Below, in pieces: positions 1 to 8,061 of a stretch of DNA of 13,598 bases. The stretch's first letter is position 1, and every line of letters begins with the position of its first letter. Below the pieces are notes generated by a model, which saw only the letters and a list, made by a program, of their open reading frames with translations, searched no databases and was not told where the DNA came from. The position numbers were made by a program, and so were the translations under genes. The stretch comes from Gammaproteobacteria bacterium (GTDB taxonomy: Bacteria; Pseudomonadota; Gammaproteobacteria; Arenicellales; JAHEKD01): NCBI GenBank assembly GCA_024638545.1, contig JAHEKD010000016.1, forward strand, positions 1 through 13,598. Direction: 5' to 3'.

Positions 1-2888
1 GTAAGGCCATACAGCTGCACCCGCTGGTTTGTACGCCTTACAATGCTGACTTTGACGGCGACCAGATGGCGGTCCACGTGCCGCTGTCGCTGGAAGCGCA
101 GCTGGAAGCGCGTTCCCTGATGATGTCGACCAATAATATTCTTTCGCCCGCTAACGGTGAGCCCATTATTGTGCCTTCACAGGATATTGTCCTCGGCCTG
201 TACTACATGACGCGCCACAGTATCGGTGCGAAAGGTGAAAATCGATGGTTCTCCGACGTGGCGGACGTCAGACGAGCCTATCAAACCGGAAATCTAAGCA
301 TTCATGCCCAGATTAAAGTTCGAATCCGTGAACGCCTCGCTGGTGAAGACGGTGAGCTGGTTGAATCCTTAAAGGTTTATGAAACCACAACCGGTCGTGC
401 GCTGTTGTCTGAAATTCTGCCTGACGGCATGGCGTTCAGACACCTGAATGACGTGATGAAAAAGAAAGCTATTTCTGAGGTCATCAATACCTGCTATCGT
501 GAAGTCAGTCTCAAGGACACGGTCATATTTGCTGACAGGCTAATGTATACCGGTTTTTCGATGGCGGCAAAAGCCGGCATGTCGATTGGGGTTGATGACA
601 TGGTAATTCCGGCTGAAAAAGACGATATCCTGAACGCGGCCGAGAAAGAGGTCAAAAGCATTCAGAACCAGTACTCATCCGGACTGTTGACCGACGGCGA
701 GCGCTACAACAAGGTTGTCGATATCTGGACGCGGACCAGTGATCGTGTCGCAAACGCGATGATGGACAAACTGGGCGTCGATGAGGTCATAAATTCCGAG
801 GGTAAAAAGGTCAAACAGGATTCATTTAACTCGATCTTTATGATGGCTGACTCCGGTGCCCGAGGCTCGCATGCACAGATCAGACAGCTGGCCGGAATGC
901 GTGGCTTAATGGCCAAGCCCGATGGTTCAATCATTGAAACACCGATTACGGCAAACTTCCGGGAAGGTCTTAATGTCCTGCAGTACTTTATTTCGACTCA
1001 CGGCGCGCGCAAAGGGCTGGCCGATACAGCCCTTAAAACTGCAAACTCGGGCTACCTGACACGCCGGCTGGTCGATGTATGCCAGGACCAGGTTGTGACC
1101 GATGATGACTGTGGCGCAACTCACGGGATCAAGCGCGAAGCGCTGGTCCAGGGCGGCGATGTGGTGATTCCGCTGGGTGACCGTATCCTGGGCCGTACCG
1201 TCATTGGTGATATTGTTGATCCGGTGGATCAGAAAGTGCTCGTGGAAGACGGCGCACTGCTTGATGAAACCCTGGTTGCCCTTATCGAAGAACATAATAT
1301 TAACGAAGTGCATGTGCGCTCGCCGGTAACCTGTGATACCCGTTACGGGATCTGTACAAAGTGTTACGGACGTGACCTCGGGCGCGGCCATCAGGTCAAC
1401 AAGGGTGAAGCTGTGGGTGTAATTGCAGCACAAAGTATCGGCGAGCCCGGCACACAGTTAACCATGCGGACCTTCCATATTGGCGGCGCCGCGACAGGTT
1501 CTGCCGCGGTCAGCAATGTTGAAGCCAAGAATGAAGGCAGCGTTATCTTCAACAACATCAAGTTTGTCACCCGCAAGGACAAAAAACACGTGGTCATCAG
1601 TCGTTCCGGCGAACTGGTCGTGAGAGATGTTCATGGTGTTGATAAAGAGCGCTATAAACTTGCCTACGGCGCGGCCTTGTCTGTCAGTGAGGGTGATTCA
1701 ATCAAAGCCGGCCAGATTCTGGCTGAATGGGACCCGCACACACACCCGATCGTGACTGAGGTGGGTGGCAAGGTCAGATTTGCCGATATGGTTGAAGACG
1801 TCACGGTCGAGAAACAAACCGATGACTACACCGGATTAAGCACCTACGTTGTGCTGGATAACCGCCAAAGTCGCGGCACGGCAGCCAGCGTTAAGCCAAT
1901 GATCTCGCTGGTGGATGCGAAAGGTAATGACCTGTTAATACCCGGTACTGAAATGCCGGCGCGCTATCAGCTGCAGCCGGGTGCGATCATCATGGTCACC
2001 GACGGATCAACGGTTGGCGAGGGCGATGTGCTGGCACGAATTCCCCAGGAATCATCAAAAACGCGTGATATTACTGGTGGACTGCCGCGCGTTGCAGAGC
2101 TGTTTGAAGCACGTAAACCCAAGGAACCTGCAATTCTGGCCGAAGTCTCGGGCATTATCTCATTCGGCAAGGAGCTAAAGGGCAAGTACCGGCTGGTAAT
2201 TACGCAGCCAGATGGTCAAACCCATGAAATGCTGATTCCCAAGCTGCGGCAGCTGGCTGTATTCGAAGGTGAAACCGTGAATAAAGGTGAAGTCCTGGTT
2301 GATGGACCACCCGTTGCGCAGGATATTCTAACCCTGCGCGGTGTGGAGGAACTTTGCGACTATATCGTCAATGAAGTGCAGGATGTCTATCGACTGCAGG
2401 GTGTCAAGATCAACGACAAGCACATCGAGGTCATCATTCGCCAGATGTTGCGCAAGGTTCGCGTTGACCGCGGTGGTGACACCCCGTTTTTGCCCGGTGA
2501 ACAGATCGAGCGCTCCATCCTGCTTGAAGAAAACGAAAAAGTCATCAAACAGGGTAAAAACCCGGCGCAGTACAGCCAGATGCTCCTGGGGATTACCAAG
2601 GCGTCGCTGACAACCGAATCTTTCATTTCGGCAGCATCATTTCAGGAAACCACCCGGGTTCTGACCGAAGCCTCAATTAATGGCAAAATTGACCATCTAA
2701 GAGGTCTCAAAGAGAACGTCATTGTGGGGCGCCTGATTCCTGCGGGCACCGGGCTCGCCTATCATGAGCAGCGCCGATTAAGCAAAAAAGTCAGTGCTGA
2801 ACAGGCATTTGAAGATGCGTTCTCAGAGGTCGCGACAGATGAGCCTTCTGCAGAAGACATTTTCGCTTCCGAGGCGTCTGAAGCCTGA
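1..2888 (+). CDS. rpoC: RNA polymerase beta' subunit, 3' part (5'-truncated by window edge)
   Basis: Beta' forms the active-site cleft of RNA polymerase with beta. The frame is open from base 3, and the reading starts [10 protein letters not shown] just before the catalytic motif NADFDGDQM, whose three Mg-binding Asp codons lie at 48, 54 and 60. By comparison with E. coli beta' (1407 residues, motif near 460), about 445 N-terminal residues are missing and the remaining ~962 are the expected length, so the C-terminus is complete. The four Cys of the second zinc site are encoded at 1110, 1332, 1353 and 1362. The bridge-helix region ([20 protein letters not shown]) and the trigger loop ([18 protein letters not shown]) are intact. 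A lineage-specific insert occupies the region between the trigger loop and the [20 protein letters not shown] motif, as expected for proteobacteria. No frameshift or missing catalytic residue is seen. The first ATG in frame, at 66, lies inside the active-site motif and is not the true start. Confidence 0.98.
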   Translation, partial: KAIQLHPLVCTPYNADFDGDQMAVHVPLSLEAQLEARSLMMSTNNILSPANGEPIIVPSQDIVLGLYYMTRHSIGAKGENRWFSDVADVRRAYQTGNLSIHAQIKVRIRERLAGEDGELVESLKVYETTTGRALLSEILPDGMAFRHLNDVMKKKAISEVINTCYREVSLKDTVIFADRLMYTGFSMAAKAGMSIGVDDMVIPAEKDDILNAAEKEVKSIQNQYSSGLLTDGERYNKVVDIWTRTSDRVANAMMDKLGVDEVINSEGKKVKQDSFNSIFMMADSGARGSHAQIRQLAGMRGLMAKPDGSIIETPITANFREGLNVLQYFISTHGARKGLADTALKTANSGYLTRRLVDVCQDQVVTDDDCGATHGIKREALVQGGDVVIPLGDRILGRTVIGDIVDPVDQKVLVEDGALLDETLVALIEEHNINEVHVRSPVTCDTRYGICTKCYGRDLGRGHQVNKGEAVGVIAAQSIGEPGTQLTMRTFHIGGAATGSAAVSNVEAKNEGSVIFNNIKFVTRKDKKHVVISRSGELVVRDVHGVDKERYKLAYGAALSVSEGDSIKAGQILAEWDPHTHPIVTEVGGKVRFADMVEDVTVEKQTDDYTGLSTYVVLDNRQSRGTAASVKPMISLVDAKGNDLLIPGTEMPARYQLQPGAIIMVTDGSTVGEGDVLARIPQESSKTRDITGGLPRVAELFEARKPKEPAILAEVSGIISFGKELKGKYRLVITQPDGQTHEMLIPKLRQLAVFEGETVNKGEVLVDGPPVAQDILTLRGVEELCDYIVNEVQDVYRLQGVKINDKHIEVIIRQMLRKVRVDRGGDTPFLPGEQIERSILLEENEKVIKQGKNPAQYSQMLLGITKASLTTESFISAASFQETTRVLTEASINGKIDHLRGLKENVIVGRLIPAGTGLAYHEQRRLSKKVSAEQAFEDAFSEVATDEPSAEDIFASEASEA

Positions 2889-2909
2889 TATAAGCATATT
2901 TGAACATGA

Positions 2910-2940
2910 ACGGCAGCAGCAACTGCTGCCGTTTTAATTT
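2910..2940 (+). terminator. Rho-independent terminator after rpoC
   Basis: A perfect 10-bp GC-rich stem, ACGGCAGCAG with CTGCTGCCGT around a CAA loop, extends by one more A-T pair and is followed by TTTTAATTT. It begins 21 bases after the rpoC stop and should end the rplL-rpoB-rpoC transcript, separating it from the str operon. Confidence 0.9.
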
Positions 2941-2987
2941 GAAGGCGCTAAAAACCCCGGTATCCCATACAAAATATGGGTTTTATA

Positions 2988-3016
2988 TTGACAAAACCGG
3001 TGTTGTTGCCTAGAAT
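2988..3016 (+). promoter_or_regulatory. Sigma70-type promoter of the str operon
   Basis: TTGACA (2988-2993, a perfect -35) and TAGAAT (3011-3016, five of six -10 bases) are separated by exactly 17 bases. The site lies between the rpoC terminator and rpsL, where the str promoter is found in enterobacteria and pseudomonads. Transcription would start near 3022-3025. A GC-rich stretch (CGCCGC) follows the -10, the kind of discriminator seen at stringently controlled promoters; stringent control is inference. Confidence 0.85.
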
Positions 3017-3023
3017 CGCCGCT

Positions 3024-3055
3024 CCCTGTACAGAAGATGTGCAGGGTATTTTTTT
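3024..3055 (+). promoter_or_regulatory. Terminator-like hairpin in the rpsL leader
   Basis: CCCTGTAC pairs with GTGCAGGG (one G-U pair) around a 7-base loop AGAAGAT, followed by TA and seven T residues. It looks like an intrinsic terminator placed directly at the predicted 5' end of the str mRNA, 15 bases before the rpsL start. It could be a premature terminator or attenuator, or a stabilising 5' hairpin. No competing antiterminator pairing was identified by eye. Confidence 0.55.
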
Positions 3056-3069
3056 GAAATGAACTAACT

Positions 3070-3444
3070 ATGCCTACAATTAACCAATTAGTAAGAAAAC
3101 CGAGACAGAAACAGGTCAAAAAGACCAATGTTCCTGCTTTAGAGGCATGCCCTCAAAAAAGAGGCGTTTGTACCCGTGTGTATACAACGACACCAAAGAA
3201 GCCCAATTCGGCGTTACGGAAGGTGGCCAGGGTTCGCCTGACTAATGGCTATGAAGTGACTAGTTATATTGGTGGTGAAGGTCACAACCTGCAAGAGCAC
3301 TCAGTCGTATTGATTCGCGGTGGACGTGTGAAGGATTTACCGGGTGTACGGTATCACACGGTCAGGGGTGCTCTGGATACATCCGGCGTGAAAGACCGTA
3401 AGCAAGGTCGCTCAAAATACGGGACCAAACGTCCTAAAAAATAA
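3070..3444 (+). CDS. rpsL: 30S ribosomal protein S12
   Basis: S12 lies at the decoding centre of the small subunit and helps check codon-anticodon pairing. The 124-residue product matches the usual family length and shows the conserved stretches [26 protein letters not shown] and [13 protein letters not shown]. Lys43, Lys88 and Pro91, positions where streptomycin-resistance changes occur, carry the sensitive wild-type residues. Asp89, the residue methylthiolated by RimO in E. coli, is present. The ATG start is fixed by the conserved [12 protein letters not shown]-terminus, although the upstream Shine-Dalgarno match is poor (TGAACTAACT). It is the first gene of the str operon, downstream of its own promoter. 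Confidence 0.99.
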   Translation: MPTINQLVRKPRQKQVKKTNVPALEACPQKRGVCTRVYTTTPKKPNSALRKVARVRLTNGYEVTSYIGGEGHNLQEHSVVLIRGGRVKDLPGVRYHTVRGALDTSGVKDRKQGRSKYGTKRPKK

Positions 3445-3534
3445 TATCAACCTGCAGCCCAGGTTGGACCGAATTTTTATAACACTGCTTTTTTCATAAG
3501 TGGTGTTTTGTTATTAGTAGCAAGAGTAAATCTG
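3445..3534 (+). promoter_or_regulatory. rpsL-rpsG intercistronic region, candidate S7 feedback site
   Basis: This 90-base gap is close in size to the roughly 100-base rpsL-rpsG spacer of E. coli, where S7 binds its own mRNA and represses translation of the str operon. A 7-bp hairpin (CAACCTG with CAGGTTG, 3448-3466) lies just after the rpsL stop, and a second possible stem joins AACAC (3481-3485) to GTGTT (3503-3507) around a T-rich loop. The assignment rests on position and structure; the bases were not matched to the E. coli S7 site. Confidence 0.45.
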
Positions 3535-4005
3535 ATGCCAAGAAGACGCGAAGTACCAAAACGAGACATATTGCCTGATCCAAAATACCGTGATCAGACG
3601 ATAACAAAGTTTGTGAATATCATTATGCAAGACGGTAAGAAGTCTGTTGCAGAAAAGATCCTATATGGTGCACTCGACATTATTCAAGAGCGCAATAAAC
3701 GCGATCCTCTGGATACGTTTAACCAGGCCCTGGAAAATATACGGCCGATCATTGAGGTTAAGAGCCGCCGTGTTGGCGGCGCCACCTATCAGGTGCCGGT
3801 AGAAGTGCGGCCTTCCAGGCGCAACGCACTGGCGATGAGATGGCTGGTTGAAGCCGCACGTAAACGTGGCGAGCGTTCAATGGTTGTGAAACTGGCCGGT
3901 GAATTGCTGGATGCCTCGGAGAATCGCGGTGGCGCGGCTAAAAAACGTGAAGACGTTCACCGCATGGCGGAAGCGAACAAGGCTTTCTCGCATTACCGAT
4001 TCTAA
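3535..4005 (+). CDS. rpsG: 30S ribosomal protein S7
   Basis: S7 is a primary binder of the 3' major domain of 16S rRNA, nucleates assembly of the 30S head and lies at the exit site. The 156-residue product has the family N-terminus [18 protein letters not shown] and the highly conserved block [20 protein letters not shown], and it ends [13 protein letters not shown] chose ATG at 3535 over the upstream TTG at 3508 because the homologous protein begins MPRRR and AAGAG (3522-3526) sits 8 bases upstream. In E. coli S7 represses its own operon at the preceding spacer; the same is plausible here. fusA follows after 25 bases, so co-transcription is very likely. Confidence 0.99.
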   Translation: MPRRREVPKRDILPDPKYRDQTITKFVNIIMQDGKKSVAEKILYGALDIIQERNKRDPLDTFNQALENIRPIIEVKSRRVGGATYQVPVEVRPSRRNALAMRWLVEAARKRGERSMVVKLAGELLDASENRGGAAKKREDVHRMAEANKAFSHYRF

Positions 4006-4030
4006 TTAATTACAGTGGAATAGAAAAAAA

Positions 4031-6130
4031 GTGGCACGGACAACACCTTTAGAGCGTTATAGAAACATAGGAATTATGGCGCACATCGATGCCGGTAAAA
4101 CAACGACTACCGAGCGTATTCTGTTTTATACCGGGCTTTCTCACAAAATCGGTGAAGTTCATGACGGCAATGCGATCATGGACTGGATGGAGCAGGAGCA
4201 GGAACGCGGCATTACGATCACGTCCGCAGCGACCACCTGTTTTTGGCAGGGCATGGCCCAAAACTACCCGGAGCATCGCATAAATATTATTGATACCCCG
4301 GGCCACGTCGACTTCACTATCGAGGTTGAGCGCTCGTTGCGCGTTCTTGATGGCGCCGTTGCGGTTTTCGATTCAGTTGGCGGTGTCGAGCCACAGTCAG
4401 AGACTGTCTGGCGTCAGGCAAATAAATACCACGTGCCCAGAATGTGTTTTGTCAATAAAATGGACAGGGCAGGCGCAGACTTTTTCCGCTGTGTTGACCA
4501 GATTAAAACCCGCCTGGGCAGTGTTCCAGTTGCGATTCAGTTGCCAATCGGCGCTGAGGACAGTTTTGAAGGTGTTGTAGACCTTATTAAAATGAAAGCC
4601 ATCTACTGGGATAATGCAACCCAGGGTGTTAATTTTGAGGAGCGCGATATTCCGGAAAACCTGCAGGCTGATGCTGAGGCCCATCGCGAGCAGATGCTTG
4701 AATCAGCTGCAGAGGCCAATGAAGAATTAATGGACAGGTATCTCGAAACGGGTGACCTGTCCGTGGAAGACATTAAAAAAGGCCTTCGGATCAGAACGAT
4801 CAGCAACGAAATCGTTTGCGTGCTTTGCGGTTCGGCTTTCAAAAACAAAGGTGTACAGGCCCTGCTGGATGCCATTGTTGATTTTATGCCGAATCCTCTG
4901 GACGTTCCTGCAATCAGGGGCATTGCTGATGACGCGGATGAGACGGAGGTGGTACGCCATTCTGATGATAATGAGCCGTTTGCAGCGCTGGGCTTCAAGA
5001 TCGCGACCGATCCGTTTGTGGGTCAGCTGGTCTTCTTCAGGGTTTACTCCGGAGTGATGAAATCCGGTGATACGGTCTATAACCCTGTCAAGGGCAAAAA
5101 AGAGCGCATTGGCCGTTTACTGCAAATGCACTCTAATGACCGCAAGGAATTAAAGGAAGTTCGCGCAGGCGATATTGCGGCAGCGGTTGGTCTCAAAGAG
5201 GTGACCACAGGTGATACGCTTTGTGATCCGGCAAATGTCGTGACGCTTGAGCGGATGGAATTCCCGGAACCGGTTATTTCCCAGGCCGTCGAGCCAAAAA
5301 CCAAGGTAGACCAGGAAAAAATGGGTGTCGCCCTCGGCAAGCTGGCACAGGAAGATCCGTCGTTTCGTGTGCACACTGATGAAGAGTCGGGCCAAACCAT
5401 AATTTCCGGCATGGGTGAGCTGCATCTGGATATTATTATCGACCGGATGAAACGCGAGTTTAATGTTGAAGCGAACGTTGGCAAACCGCAGGTTGCCTAC
5501 AGAGAAAGCATCAGGGAAGCGGTCGAGCAGGAGCACAAATATGCCAAGCAAACGGGTGGCCGCGGTCAATACGGTCATGTTTACCTGAGAATTGAGCCGC
5601 AGCAGCGCGGTGAGGGTTTCGAATTTGTCGATGCCATCAAAGGTGGTGTTGTGCCCCGTGAGTTTATCCCGGCAGTGCAGAAAGGTGTTGTTGAAGCAAT
5701 GACCTCGGGCGTACTCGGCGGCTATCCGGTAGTCGATGTGAAAGTCACGCTGTACGACGGTTCCTACCACGAGGTCGATTCATCTGAGTTTTCATTTAAA
5801 TCCGCCGCCTTGATTGCCTTTAAAGAGGGCAGCAGGCGCGCCAAACCGGTGCTGCTCGAGCCTATTATGGATGTTGAGGTCGTCACGCCTGAAGATTACA
5901 TGGGCGCAGTTAATGGCGATCTGAATTCACGCCGTGGCGTTATCGTGGCCATGGAAGAGGCGCCGGCGGGTAAGATTATTCGCTGCGAAGTGCCGCTTTC
6001 TGAAATGTTTGGTTACGCAACCTCATTGCGATCAGCGACCCAGGGCCGTGCTACCTACTCCATGGAGTTTACCAAGTATGCGCCGGCACCGAACAATGTG
6101 ACTGAAGTTGTGCTAAAAAAAGCTAGTTAA
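4031..6130 (+). CDS. fusA: Elongation factor G (EF-G)
   Basis: EF-G is the GTPase that drives translocation of tRNA and mRNA and, with RRF, splits post-termination ribosomes. The 699-residue product is close to E. coli EF-G (704). The G domain carries the P-loop [10 protein letters not shown] (residues 17-26), switch region [11 protein letters not shown] (59-69), DTPGH (88-92), NKMD (142-145) and the [10 protein letters not shown] motif. Domains II-V follow, with [10 protein letters not shown] in domain [18 protein letters not shown] in domain IV, and [16 protein letters not shown] at the start of domain V. Start is GTG, fixed by the conserved [16 protein letters not shown]-terminus. It is the third gene of the str operon. 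Length and sequence point to the housekeeping copy, not a fusA2 paralogue. Confidence 0.99.
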   Translation: MARTTPLERYRNIGIMAHIDAGKTTTTERILFYTGLSHKIGEVHDGNAIMDWMEQEQERGITITSAATTCFWQGMAQNYPEHRINIIDTPGHVDFTIEVERSLRVLDGAVAVFDSVGGVEPQSETVWRQANKYHVPRMCFVNKMDRAGADFFRCVDQIKTRLGSVPVAIQLPIGAEDSFEGVVDLIKMKAIYWDNATQGVNFEERDIPENLQADAEAHREQMLESAAEANEELMDRYLETGDLSVEDIKKGLRIRTISNEIVCVLCGSAFKNKGVQALLDAIVDFMPNPLDVPAIRGIADDADETEVVRHSDDNEPFAALGFKIATDPFVGQLVFFRVYSGVMKSGDTVYNPVKGKKERIGRLLQMHSNDRKELKEVRAGDIAAAVGLKEVTTGDTLCDPANVVTLERMEFPEPVISQAVEPKTKVDQEKMGVALGKLAQEDPSFRVHTDEESGQTIISGMGELHLDIIIDRMKREFNVEANVGKPQVAYRESIREAVEQEHKYAKQTGGRGQYGHVYLRIEPQQRGEGFEFVDAIKGGVVPREFIPAVQKGVVEAMTSGVLGGYPVVDVKVTLYDGSYHEVDSSEFSFKSAALIAFKEGSRRAKPVLLEPIMDVEVVTPEDYMGAVNGDLNSRRGVIVAMEEAPAGKIIRCEVPLSEMFGYATSLRSATQGRATYSMEFTKYAPAPNNVTEVVLKKAS

Positions 6131-6151
6131 TTTTAAAGAGGTTTATTTAAA

Positions 6152-7342
6152 GTGTCTAAGGAAAAATTCGAACGCACCAAGCCCCACGTTAACGTGGGAA
6201 CAATTGGACACGTTGATCACGGCAAGACGACATTAACGGCGGCGATGACAAAGGTATTGTCAGAGAAGTATGGCGGTAGTGCGACGGCCTTTGACCAGAT
6301 TGATAATGCACCGGAAGAAAAGGAGCGCGGGATCACGATAGCCTCTTCGCACGTTGAGTATGAGACTGGAGGTCGACATTACGCACACGTAGACTGTCCG
6401 GGCCACGCGGATTATGTGAAGAACATGATCACCGGTGCAGCGCAGATGGACGGTGCGGTGCTGGTTGTCTCAGCGGCAGATGGGCCGATGCCACAAACCC
6501 GCGAGCACATCTTGCTGGCTCGCCAGGTGGGCGTTCCGCACATTGTGGTATTTTTAAACAAGGCCGACATGGTTGACGACGAAGAGCTGCTGGAGCTGGT
6601 TGAGATGGAAGTACGCGAATTGCTGGACCAGTATGAATTTCCGGGTGACGACACGCCGATCATCAAGGGCAGCGCGTTAAAGGCGCTGGAAGGTGACGAT
6701 TCGGAGATAGGAATTCCGTCGATTGTTAAGTTAGCGGAAGCGTTAGACAGCTACATTCCGCAACCGGAGCGCGCGGTTGACGGTGATTTTCTGATGCCGG
6801 TGGAGGATGTATTTTCGATTTCAGGACGAGGTACGGTGGCGACGGGCCGGATTGAGCGTGGCGTAATCAAGGTGGGCGAAGAGATTGCGATAGTGGGCAT
6901 CAAGGACACGGTCAAGACGACGGTAACGGGGGTTGAGATGTTCCGCAAGTTACTGGACCAGGGTGAGGCGGGTGATAACGTGGGCATACTGTTACGGGGC
7001 ACCAAGCGTGAAGATATTGAGCGCGGTCAGGTGCTGGCGAAGCCGGGCTCGATCACGCCGCACACGAAGTTTGAATCGGAAGTGTATATATTAAGTAAAG
7101 AAGAAGGTGGTCGTCATACGCCGTTTTTCAACGGATACCGACCGCAGTTTTACTTTCGGACCACGGATGTGACGGGCTCGTGTGAACTGCCGGGCGGCAC
7201 GGAGATGGTGATGCCGGGCGATAATGTTCAGATGACGGTATCGCTGATTGCGCCGATTGCGATGGAAGACGGTTTGCGTTTTGCCATACGTGAAGGCGGC
7301 CGCACAGTGGGGGCCGGTGTCGTCTCCAAGATTATTGAATAA
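6152..7342 (+). CDS. tuf: Elongation factor Tu (EF-Tu)
   Basis: EF-Tu delivers aminoacyl-tRNA to the ribosomal A site as a GTP complex. The 396-residue product is the normal length. G motifs are GHVDHGKT (19-26), DCPGH (81-85), NKAD (136-139) and GSAL (173-176), followed by domains II and III ending [19 protein letters not shown]. The start is GTG, with AAGAGGT (6136-6142) as ribosome binding site. The gene is odd in two ways. It has the fusA neighbour of a tufA and the tRNA-Trp/secE neighbour of a tufB. Its codon use also looks unoptimised for such a highly expressed gene: about two thirds of Thr codons are ACG, about two thirds of Ala codons are GCG, and six Ile codons are ATA. Which copy it is cannot be decided from the window, so only the general symbol is given. 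Confidence 0.99.
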   Translation: MSKEKFERTKPHVNVGTIGHVDHGKTTLTAAMTKVLSEKYGGSATAFDQIDNAPEEKERGITIASSHVEYETGGRHYAHVDCPGHADYVKNMITGAAQMDGAVLVVSAADGPMPQTREHILLARQVGVPHIVVFLNKADMVDDEELLELVEMEVRELLDQYEFPGDDTPIIKGSALKALEGDDSEIGIPSIVKLAEALDSYIPQPERAVDGDFLMPVEDVFSISGRGTVATGRIERGVIKVGEEIAIVGIKDTVKTTVTGVEMFRKLLDQGEAGDNVGILLRGTKREDIERGQVLAKPGSITPHTKFESEVYILSKEEGGRHTPFFNGYRPQFYFRTTDVTGSCELPGGTEMVMPGDNVQMTVSLIAPIAMEDGLRFAIREGGRTVGAGVVSKIIE

Positions 7343-7350
7343 AGTGAAGT

Positions 7351-7512
7351 GGGAACCTCTGAACAAATCATGATTGAAAAACTTGAGACCAGATTAGTCG
7401 ATCTCTGCGTTGAAAACCTTCGCAACAGCGCTGCTGTTGGGTGCGTTTCCCGCCTTGATCTTGATCAGCTTGGCCCTCAATTCTTATCAACCGGATTGAT
7501 TCAGGGATTACC
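7351..7512. mobile_element. MITE-like palindromic element, 162 bp
   Basis: The 19-base left end GGGAACCTCTGAACAAATC (7351-7369) matches the reverse complement of the right end (7494-7512) at 14 of 19 positions. The pairing continues imperfectly inward; ungapped, 25 of the first 40 positions match. At the centre is a perfect 7-bp hairpin, CAACAGC with GCTGTTG around GCT, at 7423-7439, which is the exact midpoint. AGT flanks both ends (7348-7350 and 7513-7515), a possible 3-bp target duplication. No transposase frame fits inside, so it would be non-autonomous. Terminal sequences of this type recall IS5-like elements, but that is from memory and untested. It lies 8 bases after the tuf stop. In RNA it would form a long hairpin between tuf and the tRNA. 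A GTG-started 77-codon frame across it runs into the tRNA and is not a gene. Confidence 0.65.
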
Positions 7513-7532
7513 AGTCAACCGTTTTGCACTGC

Positions 7533-7560
7533 AGCGGGTAACCCGGGTGGGTTACCCGCT
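7533..7560. repeat. Perfect 12-bp inverted repeat before tRNA-Trp
   Basis: AGCGGGTAACCC and GGGTTACCCGCT pair without mismatch around a GGGT loop. There is no T-run after it, so it is not a standard intrinsic terminator, and it ends 12 bases before the mature tRNA. AGTCA (7513-7517) and TGACT (7561-7565) could extend the structure outside a bulge. TGCACT also occurs on both sides (7525-7530 and 7565-7570). Possible roles are an RNA-processing signal for the tuf-tRNA transcript, or a small repeat. Confidence 0.6.
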
Positions 7561-7572
7561 TGACTGCACTAC

Positions 7573-7648
7573 AGGCCAGTAGCTCAATTGGCAGAGCGGC
7601 GGTCTCCAAAACCGCAGGTTGGGGGTTCGATTCCCTCCTGGCCTGCCA
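7573..7648 (+). tRNA. trnW: tRNA-Trp (anticodon CCA)
   Basis: A complete cloverleaf can be drawn. The 7-bp acceptor AGGCCAG pairs with CTGGCCT, the D stem GCTC with GAGC, and the anticodon stem GCGGT with ACCGC around loop CTCCAAA, giving anticodon CCA. The T stem GGGGG pairs with CCCTC (one G-U) around TTCGATT. The discriminator G and the 3' CCA are encoded in the DNA, and the total is 76 bases. Its place between tuf and secE is the usual gammaproteobacterial position (for example in pseudomonads). It may be processed out of a longer tuf transcript, since no clear promoter was seen just upstream. Confidence 0.97.
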
Positions 7649-7686
7649 TTTAAAAGTTAGTAAATAACTTAAATTAATATAAACAA

Positions 7687-8031
7687 GTGTTAGATAAAGT
7701 TAAAATCTTAGTTGCGCTGGCGGCAATCGCTGCAGGTGTTGTTGGATTCTACCAGTTTCCGGACATATCGGTATTAATCCGGTATGCGATGGTTGTTGGC
7801 GGTGTGATTGCCGGTTTGTTAATTATCCTGACTTCAGGTCCCGGCCAGGCTGCATGGAAATTTATCACAGGCTCCAGAACAGAAATTCGAAAGGTTGTCT
7901 GGCCGACACGTAAGGAAACAACGCAGACAACCATGGTCGTTATCGTTATGGTCATTTTAATCGGCTTGTTGATATGGATGGTTGACGCGCTATTGGTCAA
8001 GGTCATTTATGGCTGGGTACTGGGCGTTTAA
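7687..8031 (+). CDS. secE: Preprotein translocase subunit SecE
   Basis: SecE clamps SecY in the SecYEG channel of the inner membrane. The 114-residue product has three hydrophobic segments (about residues 5-22, 29-49 and 82-110), the three-pass form typical of gammaproteobacteria. The conserved cytoplasmic helix precedes the last segment, EIRKVVWPTRKETTQT (66-81). Start is GTG; an in-frame TAA 10 bases upstream rules out a longer form. No Shine-Dalgarno sequence is visible in the A+T-rich 38-base gap after the tRNA, which instead has a small stem (AAGTTA with TAACTT, 7654-7670). The secE-nusG pairing is near universal and supports the call. Confidence 0.97.
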   Translation: MLDKVKILVALAAIAAGVVGFYQFPDISVLIRYAMVVGGVIAGLLIILTSGPGQAAWKFITGSRTEIRKVVWPTRKETTQTTMVVIVMVILIGLLIWMVDALLVKVIYGWVLGV

Positions 8032-8061
8032 ATAATTATTTTGATCTAAAGGCTAAGGTTG

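Noticed and set aside
927..1433. Minus-strand frame of 168 codons
   Set aside because: It is antisense to the most conserved part of rpoC (bridge helix to zinc site); no independent evidence of coding.
2934..3128. Minus-strand frame across the rpoC-rpsL spacer
   Set aside because: It overlaps the terminator, the str promoter and the start of rpsL, and has no supporting start signal.
3508..3534. Possible 9-residue N-terminal extension of S7 from a TTG start
   Set aside because: S7 homologues begin MPRRR, which matches ATG at 3535, and the extension would use part of the regulatory spacer.
5150..5770. Minus-strand frame of 206 codons
   Set aside because: It is entirely antisense to conserved fusA domains III-IV, with no ribosome binding site or family resemblance; a shadow of codon bias.
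7461..7489. Possible promoter TTGATC...TTATCA for tRNA-Trp inside the MITE-like element
   Set aside because: The 17-base spacing fits, but the -10 matches only about half of the consensus, and the sequence is explained by the inverted repeat.
7349..7582. Plus-strand GTG-started frame of 77 codons between tuf and tRNA-Trp
   Set aside because: It lies over the palindromic element and hairpin, ends inside the tRNA, resembles no known protein, and its A+T/G+C pattern follows the inverted repeat rather than codon structure.
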